Source of the DNA: Acidobacteriota bacterium
Lineage (GTDB): Bacteria > Acidobacteriota > Blastocatellia > Pyrinomonadales > Pyrinomonadaceae
DNA length: 19,208 bases
Assembly: GCA_020853255.1 (NCBI GenBank)
Contig: JADYZI010000239.1
Location: 1-19,208, forward strand
Direction of reading: 5' to 3'
In this document: one piece after another, positions 6,788 through 14,420 of the stretch
Position numbering within the stretch: position 1 is the stretch's first letter
Layout: every line of letters begins with the position of its first letter
The notes under the pieces: model-generated
Database searches by the model: none
The model's input: the letters and a program-made list of their open reading frames with translations, nothing else
Told to the model about the DNA's origin: nothing
Made by a program: the position numbers and the translations under genes

Positions 6788-8827
6788 TCAGGAAAGGCCG
6801 AGCTTCTTGATCCGGTGGCGGAGAGTGGATACGGGAAGGTTCAATACTTCAGCCGCGCCGCCTGCACCCGCGATGCGACCGCCAGTGGATTTGAGAACCT
6901 CCGCGATGTGGTTACGCTCGATCGCTTCAAGAGAATGATTCACTGGCACGCCGTCGTCAGTGACTGGTCGCTGGAAATGTCGAAGCTCGGAAATGGGAAT
7001 CTGCAACTCCTCACCGCGAGTGAGAATAACGGCACGCTCGATAAAATTCTCAAGCTCGCGCACGTTACCGGGAAAATCGTATGCGCATAGGGCGTCGATT
7101 GATTCGCGTGGGATCGCTTCTATACGCTTGCTCATCCTCGCGGAGTGTTTCTTCGCAAAGTAGCCTGCTAGCAGCGGAATGTCTTCCGGCCGTTCACGCA
7201 GTGGCGGAATGTGGATCGGAAAGACATTCAACCGGTAGTAAAGATCGCTACGGAAGGTTTTTTCCTCTACCATCGCCCGCAGATCGCGGTTGGTCGCTGC
7301 GATCAGGCGAACGTCTGTCCGAACCGTGCGTGAGCTTCCAAGCCGCTCGAACTCGCTCTCCTGCAAAACGCGAAGGAGCTTCGGTTGAAGTTCAAGCGGA
7401 ATATCACCAATCTCGTCCAGCAGCAGTGTACCTCTATGTGCAAGTTCGAACCGCCCGACGCGTGATGCGACGGCGCCTGTGAACGCGCCCTTCTCATGAC
7501 CGAACAACTCACTCTCCAAGAGCCCGGTCGGTATCGCGGCGCAATTCAGCTTAACAAGCGTGCGCTCCCGCCGTTTGCTAAGGTTGTGAATCGCGCGTGA
7601 AAAAAGTTCCTTTCCCGTTCCCGTTTCGCCATACAGCAGCACGCATGAGTCGGTCGGTGCAACAGTCTCGATCTGCCGCAGCACCTTCAAAAGGCCCGCG
7701 CTGTGGCCGACGATCTCCGCGAAGTTGTACTCGCTTTGGATCTCTTCTTCGAGATAGAGTTTTTCGCTCGCGAGCTGGTTTTTCAGTTTCTCGATTTCGT
7801 CGAACTGTACAGCATTCTCGATAGCTCCGGCGACCTGGTTTGCGATCAACTGAATGGTTTCAGCGTCGTGCGGTGTCAGCGAGTCCTCCTCGTTGTTAGC
7901 CACTGCCATAACTCCGATCGCCTTGTTTCGAGATATTAACGGCACGATACAGAACGAACGGAAGCCCGCGTCGTAGGCAAGTTTGACCAAAGGCGAGGGA
8001 AACTCCGAAAGATCGATCCGGTTTCGCATCACGATCTGCTTCGATCTGAATGCGAGTTCGTCCGGCGTCTCTTTTGCGGGCCAGGTCGTACCCTCATCCT
8101 GAAAAGCTTCGGGTGCATTTTCGAATGCGAGAATCCTAAAATGATCAAGCTCCGGCACGTACAAGCCGATACCCGCGTGGTCATGCTTGATGTGCCGGCG
8201 AAGAATAGAGGATGTGATCTTAAGAACATCTTTCAGATCGAGTACAGCAGACAGCGCGTTACTAACCTCCAGCAGCATTCCAAACCGCTCTTTCTCGCGG
8301 TCAACTTTTTGGTAGCTTAGCGCGTTGACCACGGCGAGAGTGATCTGGGTGGCGACTTGTTCCAACAGATCAACTGCCGCCTGCGAAAAGTTTCGGTCAG
8401 TGAAGCTCATGAAGGTCAGGACGCCAATGGCATTATCACCCGAGAGCAGCGGAAGGCTGCATGTTGATCCCAGTCCGGCAGCTCTTGCCCGTTCGGCTAC
8501 TTCAGGCGCGAACGATTTGAAATCTTCGCTGTTCGCAATGACGATTTTCCTTGTCTTGAAAGCAGTTCCGGAAGCCGACCCGTCGATCGGCAATGCGATT
8601 CCCTTGTCGAATAGTTTTGCCGATTCGTCCGGATCCAGGATCTGTTCGCGCAACACGTGCGTCTCGGATTCGTAAATATAGAGGGCGGCGAGATCAAACT
8701 CCAGAAAGCGTTTTAGGCAATTGGACAAACTGTCAACGAGGTCCCGCAGGTTCAGGTTTGATACCACTGCGTTGCTGATGTCAAGCAGCATCTCAACGCG
8801 CTCTTTTTCTACGGTGCCTTTAGTCAT
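6788..8827 (-). CDS. Double-GAF sigma-54-dependent transcriptional activator (FhlA/NtrC type)
   Basis: A 679-residue enhancer-binding protein. GAF domain 1 spans about residues 15-170 and GAF domain 2 about 185-340, followed by a coiled linker (343-366). The AAA+ domain spans about 370-600: Walker A G-E-T-G-T-G-K-E at 400-407, the sigma-54-contacting loop G-A-F-T-G-A at 447-452, Walker B L-L-L-D-E-I-G with D471-E472, and R-L-N-V-F-P at 532-537. A Fis-type helix-turn-helix ends the protein (about 640-679, with G-G-A-A-E-V-L-N-L-P-V-S-T-L-R). There is no receiver domain, so activity is probably controlled by a small molecule bound to the GAF domains, as in FhlA. The frame extends to 8983, but the extra 52 residues are unlike the family. 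The ATG at 8827 is chosen because coiled GAF-leader sequence begins there. It probably activates the sigma-54 promoter at 6637. Confidence 0.93.
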   Translation of the reverse strand: MTKGTVEKERVEMLLDISNAVVSNLNLRDLVDSLSNCLKRFLEFDLAALYIYESETHVLREQILDPDESAKLFDKGIALPIDGSASGTAFKTRKIVIANSEDFKSFAPEVAERARAAGLGSTCSLPLLSGDNAIGVLTFMSFTDRNFSQAAVDLLEQVATQITLAVVNALSYQKVDREKERFGMLLEVSNALSAVLDLKDVLKITSSILRRHIKHDHAGIGLYVPELDHFRILAFENAPEAFQDEGTTWPAKETPDELAFRSKQIVMRNRIDLSEFPSPLVKLAYDAGFRSFCIVPLISRNKAIGVMAVANNEEDSLTPHDAETIQLIANQVAGAIENAVQFDEIEKLKNQLASEKLYLEEEIQSEYNFAEIVGHSAGLLKVLRQIETVAPTDSCVLLYGETGTGKELFSRAIHNLSKRRERTLVKLNCAAIPTGLLESELFGHEKGAFTGAVASRVGRFELAHRGTLLLDEIGDIPLELQPKLLRVLQESEFERLGSSRTVRTDVRLIAATNRDLRAMVEEKTFRSDLYYRLNVFPIHIPPLRERPEDIPLLAGYFAKKHSARMSKRIEAIPRESIDALCAYDFPGNVRELENFIERAVILTRGEELQIPISELRHFQRPVTDDGVPVNHSLEAIERNHIAEVLKSTGGRIAGAGGAAEVLNLPVSTLRHRIKKLGLS

Positions 8828-9106
8828 TCGGTCTATGATTTTAGTCCGAAATCGGCAAAGACGAAAGTTCGTACGATTTGCAGCTCGTTGAGCATCGAGG
8901 GAGTTGCTACCGCTTACCCCAAATCTTGTTACAAAGTCCGGAACCCACGTACGACCCTGTGTTCCTTTAGGAAAAGGTATCACTTTTTTCCTACAAGAGC
9001 GACGTTGCCGAACACCCTGTCCTTTTCGGTGAATTCACGGGACCATGTCGAACCGCGTAGACGCGGAATTCCTTTAACATGAATTTTCTTAGTGAAGCGG
9101 AAAACC
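8828..9106. other. Intergenic region without a recognisable gene
   Basis: About 280 bp separate the TPR-like gene from the sigma-54 activator, both on the minus strand. The activator's promoter must lie here, but no convincing -35/-10 pair was picked out. A short hairpin (CCGCG, loop TAGA, CGCGG, 9053-9066) is present without a T-run on either strand. Confidence 0.5.
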
Positions 9107-9622
9107 TCACATCCGCGCTTTTAGTTCTTTCTTGCGTATGCGGTCGATGCGAGATTCAAAACCACCTGCCGTTCGGTCATGTAGGTTGTAACTTAGAGCC
9201 ATCTTACAGATAGCTACGGCCTCATCATACTTACCATCTTCGGTCAAGAGCGTAGCAAGATGCTGAAAAGTTGTTACTCGCGGAAGGAAGTCGGCACCAT
9301 AACCCTTAAATTCTTTTCGCAGTGCGATCGCTAATGTTGGGAATTCTTTGAGATGTAATCGAGAAATACTTTCGCACAGCTCGCGCATTTTCCCGCTCTT
9401 ATTTCTATCCTTATACGTCAATTCAACTATCGACTGTAGCAGGTGATGTCGGTCGACGGGATGCGTCGGAGTTTCGAGAGCTGCAAGCAGCCGTCCCAGA
9501 TCGCCTGCGGTCCACGCATCAAAGACCTTATCAGATGGCCTCAACAAACCGTCACGAGTGATGAACGTTTGTGGAGGTTCCGGTTGCATGTCCAAGCCGA
9601 AAAGTTTGGAGAAAAATCGCAT
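9107..9622 (-). CDS. Small helical (TPR-like) protein of unknown function
   Basis: A 171-residue protein, the last gene of a four-gene cassette. The C-terminal third (about 117-150, with H-L-A-T-L-L-T-E-D-G-K-Y-D-E-A-V-A-I-C-K-M-A-L) has the spacing of a tetratricopeptide repeat. The rest is predicted helical with a basic tail. No enzyme motif is visible and no family is recognised. The frame extends back to 9727, but this would overlap the preceding gene. ATG 9622, which gives the start M-R-F-F-S-K-L-F-G-L, lies 22 bp after that gene's stop and is preferred. A scaffolding or adaptor role is a guess based only on the TPR-like segment. Confidence 0.68.
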   Translation of the reverse strand: MRFFSKLFGLDMQPEPPQTFITRDGLLRPSDKVFDAWTAGDLGRLLAALETPTHPVDRHHLLQSIVELTYKDRNKSGKMRELCESISRLHLKEFPTLAIALRKEFKGYGADFLPRVTTFQHLATLLTEDGKYDEAVAICKMALSYNLHDRTAGGFESRIDRIRKKELKARM

Positions 9623-9644
9623 GAATCTCGTGTAGCGGATCGGG

Positions 9645-11003
9645 TTATTTTCGACGTGCCTTCCATAAAAAGAACGACGGGTTCTGTCGCTGTTGAAACT
9701 GATACTCTTTGTAGGACCTGTAGCCATGTGCCGCAGCGATCCCCGCGGCTATCAAGCTAAACCCACCGGTCTGAATCGCGCCGAAAAGAGCGGCCGCACC
9801 GATGACTATGCTGAGCTTTAACTGCGACTCCAAGTGTTTCACTTTCTGGTTAATATTGGCAACTTGGACGTTTGAAAGTTCGTGCCAGGCGTTCTCGGTT
9901 TTAATCTTCAGTTCCTTCGGGTCAGCGACTAGTCTCAGTTCACGAAAAAGTCGATCGAGTTCATTTCGAAAATTTTGAAAGGCCTCGCCATCCTCATTCC
10001 TGATTCGCATCAAGGTGCTGACGTCGATCTGTTCCATTAATGGTAGATCGAACCTGAGAAGGGAATTAACGGTGTTTTCCGCAATTGTGTGTTCGTCCGG
10101 AAAAAACTGCTCCAACAATTCAAAAGTAAACGGGGTCGTACAAAGATAGCTGGCACCGAAACCCGCCGCAAGCTTGTTCTCCAAAAGCAATCGCTTGTAT
10201 GAATGTTCAGCTGTTTGATTTATCGATTGATAGACCCAAGCGTCGTATCTTGCCTTGTCGGGCGATGACTCAGGCATGTATTGGACAGTTTCGATCTGTG
10301 TCGTTTTCTGATCAACTGATTTAACAATTTGTTCCATTAAGAGATATCCGCGCGCGTCTTCACCTAGGTGATCTTGAAAACGAATGTGGATGGCTCTTCC
10401 GATCTCATTGGATCCATCGATTATCATTCCTTGATCCGTTTTCTTAACGGCTTCCACGATTGCCCGTCCACGATAAAAATCCAGAAGTGGTTCGGGCAAA
10501 ACATCCGAGAAGCCGGTTAGTGACGCGCGGTAAGGAATTTCTTTTGGCGGCTCAAAAAGGACCGTTATGGGCAGCATGATTACAAAACCAGCTTGTAACA
10601 TCGGTCTTAGATCGATCAAATATTGGGCGGACCGAGCAAGTTTGAGCCGGTTTAGCGAACCGTCACTTTTAAGTCCGATGAATTCGTTCATCGTCTTGGC
10701 GTGCTCGCTCCATTGATGCGTGAAGGGAAACACCGGATCAGCTATTACCACCTGATCCAAATAAAGGGCGGATTGTTTGAGGAGACCATAGACAGGATCT
10801 GTCGAACCTGTAAAAAGTTTGAGAGTGGAAGAATTGTCTCGAACACATTTCTCGACTGGAGGCGAGTTGGCTAATTGAAGCGTGCGGTACGCCTCGAGCT
10901 CGTGTTCTAGTTCGCGTTCGGAAAGGCTTCTATACTGACGCTCGATCTGCCCGCCATCAAATAAAACACTTTCTGAAACAAATTCGAAGAGTTTCGACGA
11001 CAT
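9645..11003 (-). CDS. Unrecognised 452-residue protein with C-terminal coiled coil and hydrophobic hairpin
   Basis: No known family is recognised. Residues 1-340 are soluble-looking and mixed alpha/beta, with an early segment Y-L-D-Q-V-V-I-A-D-P-V-F (81-92). Residues 340-395 form a charged helical or coiled-coil stretch. Residues 397-425 are strongly hydrophobic, with a G-G turn in the middle (L-S-I-V-I-G-A-A-A-L-F-G-A-I then Q-T-G-G-F-S-L-I-A-A-G-I-A-A-A), which could be a membrane hairpin or two short TM helices. A basic tail ends the protein. The ATG at 11003 has no clear ribosome-binding site. It lies 49 bp after the nuclease-like gene and 22 bp before the TPR-like gene, so all are probably one transcript. 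In a defence setting it could be a membrane-disrupting effector, but this is speculation. Confidence 0.72.
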   Translation of the reverse strand: MSSKLFEFVSESVLFDGGQIERQYRSLSERELEHELEAYRTLQLANSPPVEKCVRDNSSTLKLFTGSTDPVYGLLKQSALYLDQVVIADPVFPFTHQWSEHAKTMNEFIGLKSDGSLNRLKLARSAQYLIDLRPMLQAGFVIMLPITVLFEPPKEIPYRASLTGFSDVLPEPLLDFYRGRAIVEAVKKTDQGMIIDGSNEIGRAIHIRFQDHLGEDARGYLLMEQIVKSVDQKTTQIETVQYMPESSPDKARYDAWVYQSINQTAEHSYKRLLLENKLAAGFGASYLCTTPFTFELLEQFFPDEHTIAENTVNSLLRFDLPLMEQIDVSTLMRIRNEDGEAFQNFRNELDRLFRELRLVADPKELKIKTENAWHELSNVQVANINQKVKHLESQLKLSIVIGAAALFGAIQTGGFSLIAAGIAAAHGYRSYKEYQFQQRQNPSFFLWKARRK

Positions 11004-11052
11004 AAGATTTTAGATGAAACTGCCGTTAATTGTGCTGGCTGATTTCTCAGAA

Positions 11053-11817
11053 CTAGGGTTCGCTTCTCATAAACTCAGTTATCCGTTCCGTCAGGGAAGC
11101 GGATTGGGTTAGCTTGCCTGCTGCCTTATCCACACAGATACCGATACTTCCTTTCTCTCTAAAGTCGGTTCCAGTTGGCTGTGTGATCTTGATAAAGATT
11201 ATTCCGACGTCTTCGTGAACACTGTCGCGTTGAGGGAAGTCATAAATCTCCTGAAATGTTTCGTCCCTTGGTCCCCGAAACAGGACGTTTTGCTTCTCAC
11301 GATTTCTTCCAAAAGTTTGAATGAAGAGAGCAATATAGTTTTGGTGAAATCCATATTCCTCACGTTGGATCCGAGCTTGTTTGACGACCTGCCCTACACC
11401 CTCCAACTTGTTGACCTTGTCTTTGTCGTCGTTTATCGCGGTTACTTTAACTCGTTTGCATTGGATCGCAGTGGTGAGGTGGGGCGAACGTGGGTTGCAA
11501 ATCACCAGATCGAAGTCTGGATGATTGATGTTCCTTTGTATAGGTTCTCGAACTGAAAAAGCAATACGCGAATTTGGCGGAAGGTCGAGCCGTTTGAATA
11601 GCAGTTGGGATCCTGGCGACGACATGAAAAACTTCAGAAGCGACTCTTCATCTATTTCGGTGACATCGTTTTCGATCCCGCCATCACTAGGAAGGAACAT
11701 CTCGAACGATTTTCCAGCGGGAATCACTTGTCCGCCGGGCAAGTGAAGTCGATCGAAAACGGCTGTTTCAAATGCAAGAGTTATTTTCACAAGCAATTTT
11801 GCCCTCGTCTTGGCCAA
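11053..11817 (-). CDS. Putative PD-(D/E)xK-fold nuclease-like protein
   Basis: A 254-residue protein with no family recognised outright. Residues 91-125 have the layout of a PD-(D/E)xK nuclease core: E91, then H-P-D101-F-D103-L-V-I, a short loop, and a strand A-I-Q119-C-K121-R-V-K. The Q-x-K in place of E-x-K occurs in divergent members of the fold. A helix with G-Q-V-V-K-Q-A-R follows, as expected, and then further strands. The start is TTG at 11817, supported by a good AGAGGTGA site 8 nt upstream. This overlaps the end of the preceding gene by 50 bp, so the two are tightly coupled. A GTG at 11790 is an alternative start. The nuclease prediction is inference from pattern and needs a profile search. 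Confidence 0.65.
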   Translation of the reverse strand: MAKTRAKLLVKITLAFETAVFDRLHLPGGQVIPAGKSFEMFLPSDGGIENDVTEIDEESLLKFFMSSPGSQLLFKRLDLPPNSRIAFSVREPIQRNINHPDFDLVICNPRSPHLTTAIQCKRVKVTAINDDKDKVNKLEGVGQVVKQARIQREEYGFHQNYIALFIQTFGRNREKQNVLFRGPRDETFQEIYDFPQRDSVHEDVGIIFIKITQPTGTDFREKGSIGICVDKAAGKLTQSASLTERITEFMRSEP

Positions 11818-12328
11818 TCAAAAAATCACCTCTAATAATTATGGATGTGCCTTCGGGATTGAGTTGGGTTACAAGGACACGATCAACAGCTTCAATACTT
11901 ATCGGTTTTGGATACCAGCACTCGACCCAGCCAAAATACCCGTAATCATTGTCAGCAGCAGAGGAACGTGGTATTAGCAACGGCAACTGTTTTCGGTCCA
12001 GTCTGAGACAGACCGTAAAAGGACTTTGATCGCAAAAGAAGCTCCCCCAATTTGTCCAATTACATCGGTAGTCATTTTCCTCAGTCGTTTCCAAATCGAA
12101 CAGACAGACATATCCATTTCGGCCTCCATAAAAGAATGGCGTTTTTGAATATGTATACTTGTGTTTTCCTGTGCTAGGCTCAATAAAACCGGATTCCCAG
12201 ATGCCAGCGAAACCTGCTTTGCTCGTACGATGCCACAAGCCCTGTTGAAGAGTCGGCATCAATTCCGCGATGTAACCGCTGTTGTAGGAATGGCAATCGC
12301 ATGTTTCATCACACATGTTGCCATTCAT
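11768..12328 (-). CDS. Putative ADP-ribosyltransferase-like (DarT-like) protein
   Basis: A 186-residue protein, first gene of the cassette. Near residues 30-48 it reads G-L-W-H33-R-T-S-K-A-G-F-A-G-I-W-E-S-G-F, which resembles the H-x-T start and I-L-x-x-G-x-L turn of DarT and related ADP-ribosyltransferase-fold proteins. Near 134-150 is W-V-E136-C-W-Y-P-K-P-I-S-I-E-A-V, which resembles the catalytic-Glu strand with an I-P/I-S-x-x-x-I follow-on. Similarity is by eye and weak over the middle of the protein. The N-terminus (M-N-G-N-M-C-D-E-T-C-D-C-H) is Cys-rich and could bind a metal. The ATG is preceded by a modest GAAG site. If the fold is right, it could modify nucleic acid or protein as a toxin. 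No DarG-type macrodomain antitoxin is seen next to it. Confidence 0.6.
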   Translation of the reverse strand: MNGNMCDETCDCHSYNSGYIAELMPTLQQGLWHRTSKAGFAGIWESGFIEPSTGKHKYTYSKTPFFYGGRNGYVCLFDLETTEENDYRCNWTNWGSFFCDQSPFTVCLRLDRKQLPLLIPRSSAADNDYGYFGWVECWYPKPISIEAVDRVLVTQLNPEGTSIIIRGDFLIGQDEGKIACENNSCI

Positions 12329-12466
12329 TGCTTATTTCTTCGATATACATAGGCCCTGGGGCAATTCGCCACGCTTCTGCCGCCGAATGTTTACTTAACC
12401 TGCGCGCGGTAATTGCGCTCCCTCTCTCATTTCACGGCTGCGTGGGAAGGCTCAAGCGGCGCGTAT

Positions 12467-12700
12467 TCATTTTTGTAGCTGCGCTAACGTACTTGCCGCG
12501 GCTGTCTTTGCGGCTTTACTAGTGCGGCCATCTCGCAACACCTTGGACGCAGCCTTTGCCGCGGATGCAGAGGTCCGCTCCCTTGGAGCTTTGCTCTGAG
12601 TTAACGCACTCCCCGCAGCCTTTTTAACCGTTGGACTCGTCGATGTCCTCAAGACTTTAGCCGCAGCACGAGCTGCAATTCTGCTAGTTCCTTTTTTCAT
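12467..12700 (-). CDS. Small Ala/Lys/Ser-rich two-repeat protein
   Basis: A 77-residue basic protein built from two imperfect copies of one helical unit, at about 8-35 and 46-74. Each has A-A-x-K-V-L-R, a T/S-rich turn, then K-x-A-A-x-S-x-L-x-Q. Short proteins of this type recur in many genomes without known function. The composition resembles histone-H1-like or DNA-associated basic helices, which is only a suggestion. The ATG has a strong GGAGGAAAAGCA site, so it is surely translated. It is transcribed divergently from the LexA-like gene across a palindromic operator and is therefore probably under the same repressor. Confidence 0.75.
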   Translation of the reverse strand: MKKGTSRIAARAAAKVLRTSTSPTVKKAAGSALTQSKAPRERTSASAAKAASKVLRDGRTSKAAKTAAASTLAQLQK

Positions 12701-12726
12701 TGCTTTTCCTCCCTCCTTTGAAGGTG

Positions 12727-12748
12727 ATACTTATATTACTATAAGTAT
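12727..12748. promoter_or_regulatory. Palindromic operator between the divergent genes
   Basis: ATACTTATA at 12727-12735, spacer TTAC, and TATAAGTAT at 12740-12748 form a perfect 9+9 bp inverted repeat. It abuts the -35 element of the LexA-like gene, and a further half-site (AAGTAT) lies at 12755-12760 inside the promoter spacer. This is the expected place for autorepression by the S24 repressor and for co-control of the small divergent gene. Confidence 0.75.
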
Positions 12749-12776
12749 TGACAAAAGTATCGCCACAACCGATATT
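12748..12776 (+). promoter_or_regulatory. Sigma-70-type promoter of the LexA-like/CBASS operon
   Basis: TTGACA at 12748-12753 is a perfect -35 element. After a 17-bp spacer, GATATT at 12771-12776 matches four of six -10 positions. Transcription would begin at about 12783-12784, at the ATG of the repressor gene, which has no ribosome-binding site, so the mRNA is probably leaderless. The operator palindrome touches the -35. Confidence 0.65.
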
Positions 12777-12783
12777 TAATTGC

Positions 12784-13398
12784 ATGGGACGTAAGCCAAA
12801 AGACGACTACAAAGCCTTTCTATTTATCGCCGATTATCTTCGAAGGTATGAAAAACAGCCCTCATTTAGAGAAATCGCCATCGAAATGGGATACAGCTCT
12901 ATGCGATCTGTACAGCTACTTTTGAAACGGCTCGTCGATACAGGTAAGATAACTTATCAGGAACGGGTGATGGATGTCGTCGACAAAGCGAGCCCAGTGA
13001 TAAACGAACGCACTGTTGACGTGCGAATCCTCGCTGAGGTTCCGTGCGGTCCTTTGGAAGAGGCAATCGAAGATCCGCGTGGATCCGTGAAAGTCTCGAC
13101 AGAGTTCGCGAAACCAGGCAGCAATTACTTCATTCTTGAAGCAAGAGGTGACTCGATGAGCAACGCCGATATCTTGCCCGGTAGTTTGATGCTTTTCCGC
13201 CAACACGCTACCGCCGAGAACAGGGACATCGTCGTCGCCGTCGTGAACGGCGCGGCGACGGTCAAACGCTTTCGCCGTGACGGAGAGTTTGTTGTGCTAA
13301 CACCCGAGTCAGACAACCCGGACCATAAGCCTATGATCTTCACTGAAGGTTTCGCGATCCAAGGCAAGTTTATCAAACGATTACCCGACCCGTTTTAA
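12784..13398 (+). CDS. LexA-like S24-family self-cleaving transcriptional repressor
   Basis: A 204-residue protein with the LexA layout. The N-terminal helix-turn-helix spans about 10-55 (P-S-F-R-E-I-A-I-E-M-G-Y-S-S-M-R-S-V-Q-L-L-L-K-R-L). The S24 peptidase domain spans about 80-200, with catalytic Ser124 in G-D-S-M and Lys161 in A-T-V-K-R. The self-cleavage site, Ala-Gly in classical LexA, is Cys88-Gly89 here (A-E-V-P-C-G-P-L). The ATG at 12784 is chosen because the predicted mRNA starts there; the frame also opens at a TTG that lies inside the -35 box. It is the first gene of the CD-NTase operon, with 20 bp to the next. RecA-dependent or damage-induced cleavage would release the operon. It may be a dedicated defence regulator rather than the chromosomal LexA. 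Confidence 0.88.
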   Translation: MGRKPKDDYKAFLFIADYLRRYEKQPSFREIAIEMGYSSMRSVQLLLKRLVDTGKITYQERVMDVVDKASPVINERTVDVRILAEVPCGPLEEAIEDPRGSVKVSTEFAKPGSNYFILEARGDSMSNADILPGSLMLFRQHATAENRDIVVAVVNGAATVKRFRRDGEFVVLTPESDNPDHKPMIFTEGFAIQGKFIKRLPDPF

Positions 13399-13418
13399 GA
13401 TGAGAGGTTACTAAAAAC

Positions 13419-14420
13419 ATGCAAGCACAAAGAGCGCGAGACGTTAACCAAGCATTCCGCGATTTTCTCAGCGATACTGTCAATCTTGACAGCGACAAGG
13501 TCGGCGTGGCTCGTTCCAGCCGCGACTGGTTATTCGGGCAAATTGCCGGTTTTCAGAGCGACGCAACTTTTCCCAAGTCCTACTCCGAGCACGATATTGC
13601 GTATGGGTCGTTCGCGCGACGTACAAAAAAGAGGCCGTTGGACGATATCGATCTTATGGTGTGCCTGAGCGCCCAGGGGTCAACCTATGATCCGTTCTCG
13701 ACGCCGTATCGGATCACGATTCACGAGGACAGCAATCTTCACAATCTCTGTCACGACGACACAAAATATTTGAACTCAACCAAGGTCATAAACAAATTTA
13801 TTCAAAAGCTCGCTGGCGTGCCGCAGTATTCGAAAGCTGATTTGAAACGGAACGGCGTGGCCGCGGTGCTTTCCCTGACGTCCTATGATTGGTGTTTCGA
13901 TATCGTGCCCTGTTTCATGACCACCGTGGAGAGCGATGGTCGTTCGTACTACCTCATTCCCGATGGCACTGGGCATTGGATGAAGACCGATCCGCGGATC
14001 GACAGGGCAAGGGTTACGGAGATAAATCAGGCGCACGACGGCAATGTCTTGAACGTTATTCGGATCATAAAATACTGGAACCGCAGACCGACCATGCCGT
14101 CGATGTCCTCCTACCTTCTCGAAGTCATCATTCTTGACTACTACGCGAGGCATGCGGGAACGGCGAGTTCTTATATCGATCTCGAAATTCCGGGCATCCT
14201 CGACCATCTTGTATACGCGATCCATGCTTCGGTGGAAGATCCCCAACGCATCAAAGGCAATTTGAACAATCTATCTTGGGAAGATCGGCAGAAGATTTCG
14301 GATCGGGCGAAACAGGATGCAGCGAAGTCGCACGAAGCTCGTAGGCTTGAAACTGAAGGCGATCAGGGCGCTTCGATCAAAAAGTGGGCCGAGATATTCG
14401 GCGCCGAGTTTTCTGTATGA
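13419..14420 (+). CDS. CD-NTase (SMODS-type cyclic-oligonucleotide synthase), CBASS
   Basis: A 333-residue nucleotidyltransferase of the cGAS/DncV-like family. The G63-S64 motif (A-Y-G-S-F-A-R-R-T) is followed by D-D76-I-D78-L-M-V, and the third metal-binding Asp is D161 in W-C-F-D-I-V-P-C-F. The helical part contains V-I-R-I-I-K-Y-W-N-R and S-Y-L-L-E-V, typical of SMODS proteins. All three acidic residues are present, so it should be active and make a cyclic di- or trinucleotide; which one cannot be read from sequence. A ribosome-binding site (GAGAGG) precedes the ATG. Its stop overlaps the start of the next gene by four bases. No E1/E2/JAB or HORMA/TRIP13 genes are nearby, so this fits a minimal (type I) CBASS. 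Confidence 0.92.
   Translation: MQAQRARDVNQAFRDFLSDTVNLDSDKVGVARSSRDWLFGQIAGFQSDATFPKSYSEHDIAYGSFARRTKKRPLDDIDLMVCLSAQGSTYDPFSTPYRITIHEDSNLHNLCHDDTKYLNSTKVINKFIQKLAGVPQYSKADLKRNGVAAVLSLTSYDWCFDIVPCFMTTVESDGRSYYLIPDGTGHWMKTDPRIDRARVTEINQAHDGNVLNVIRIIKYWNRRPTMPSMSSYLLEVIILDYYARHAGTASSYIDLEIPGILDHLVYAIHASVEDPQRIKGNLNNLSWEDRQKISDRAKQDAAKSHEARRLETEGDQGASIKKWAEIFGAEFSV

Noticed and set aside
8828..8983. 52-residue N-terminal extension of the sigma-54 activator
   Set aside because: Sequence is unlike GAF-activator leaders and the family-like coiled start begins at ATG 8827; the frame is open by chance.
9053..9066. CCGCG/CGCGG hairpin as terminator
   Set aside because: Only five base pairs and no T-run in either direction.
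9623..9727. 35-residue N-terminal extension of the TPR-like protein
   Set aside because: It would overlap the preceding gene by 83 bp and reads as low-quality basic sequence; ATG 9622 fits the gap.
14384..14416. GTG start upstream for the S-4TM effector
   Set aside because: The ATGA overlap at 14417 is a typical coupled start and the extra residues have no family match.
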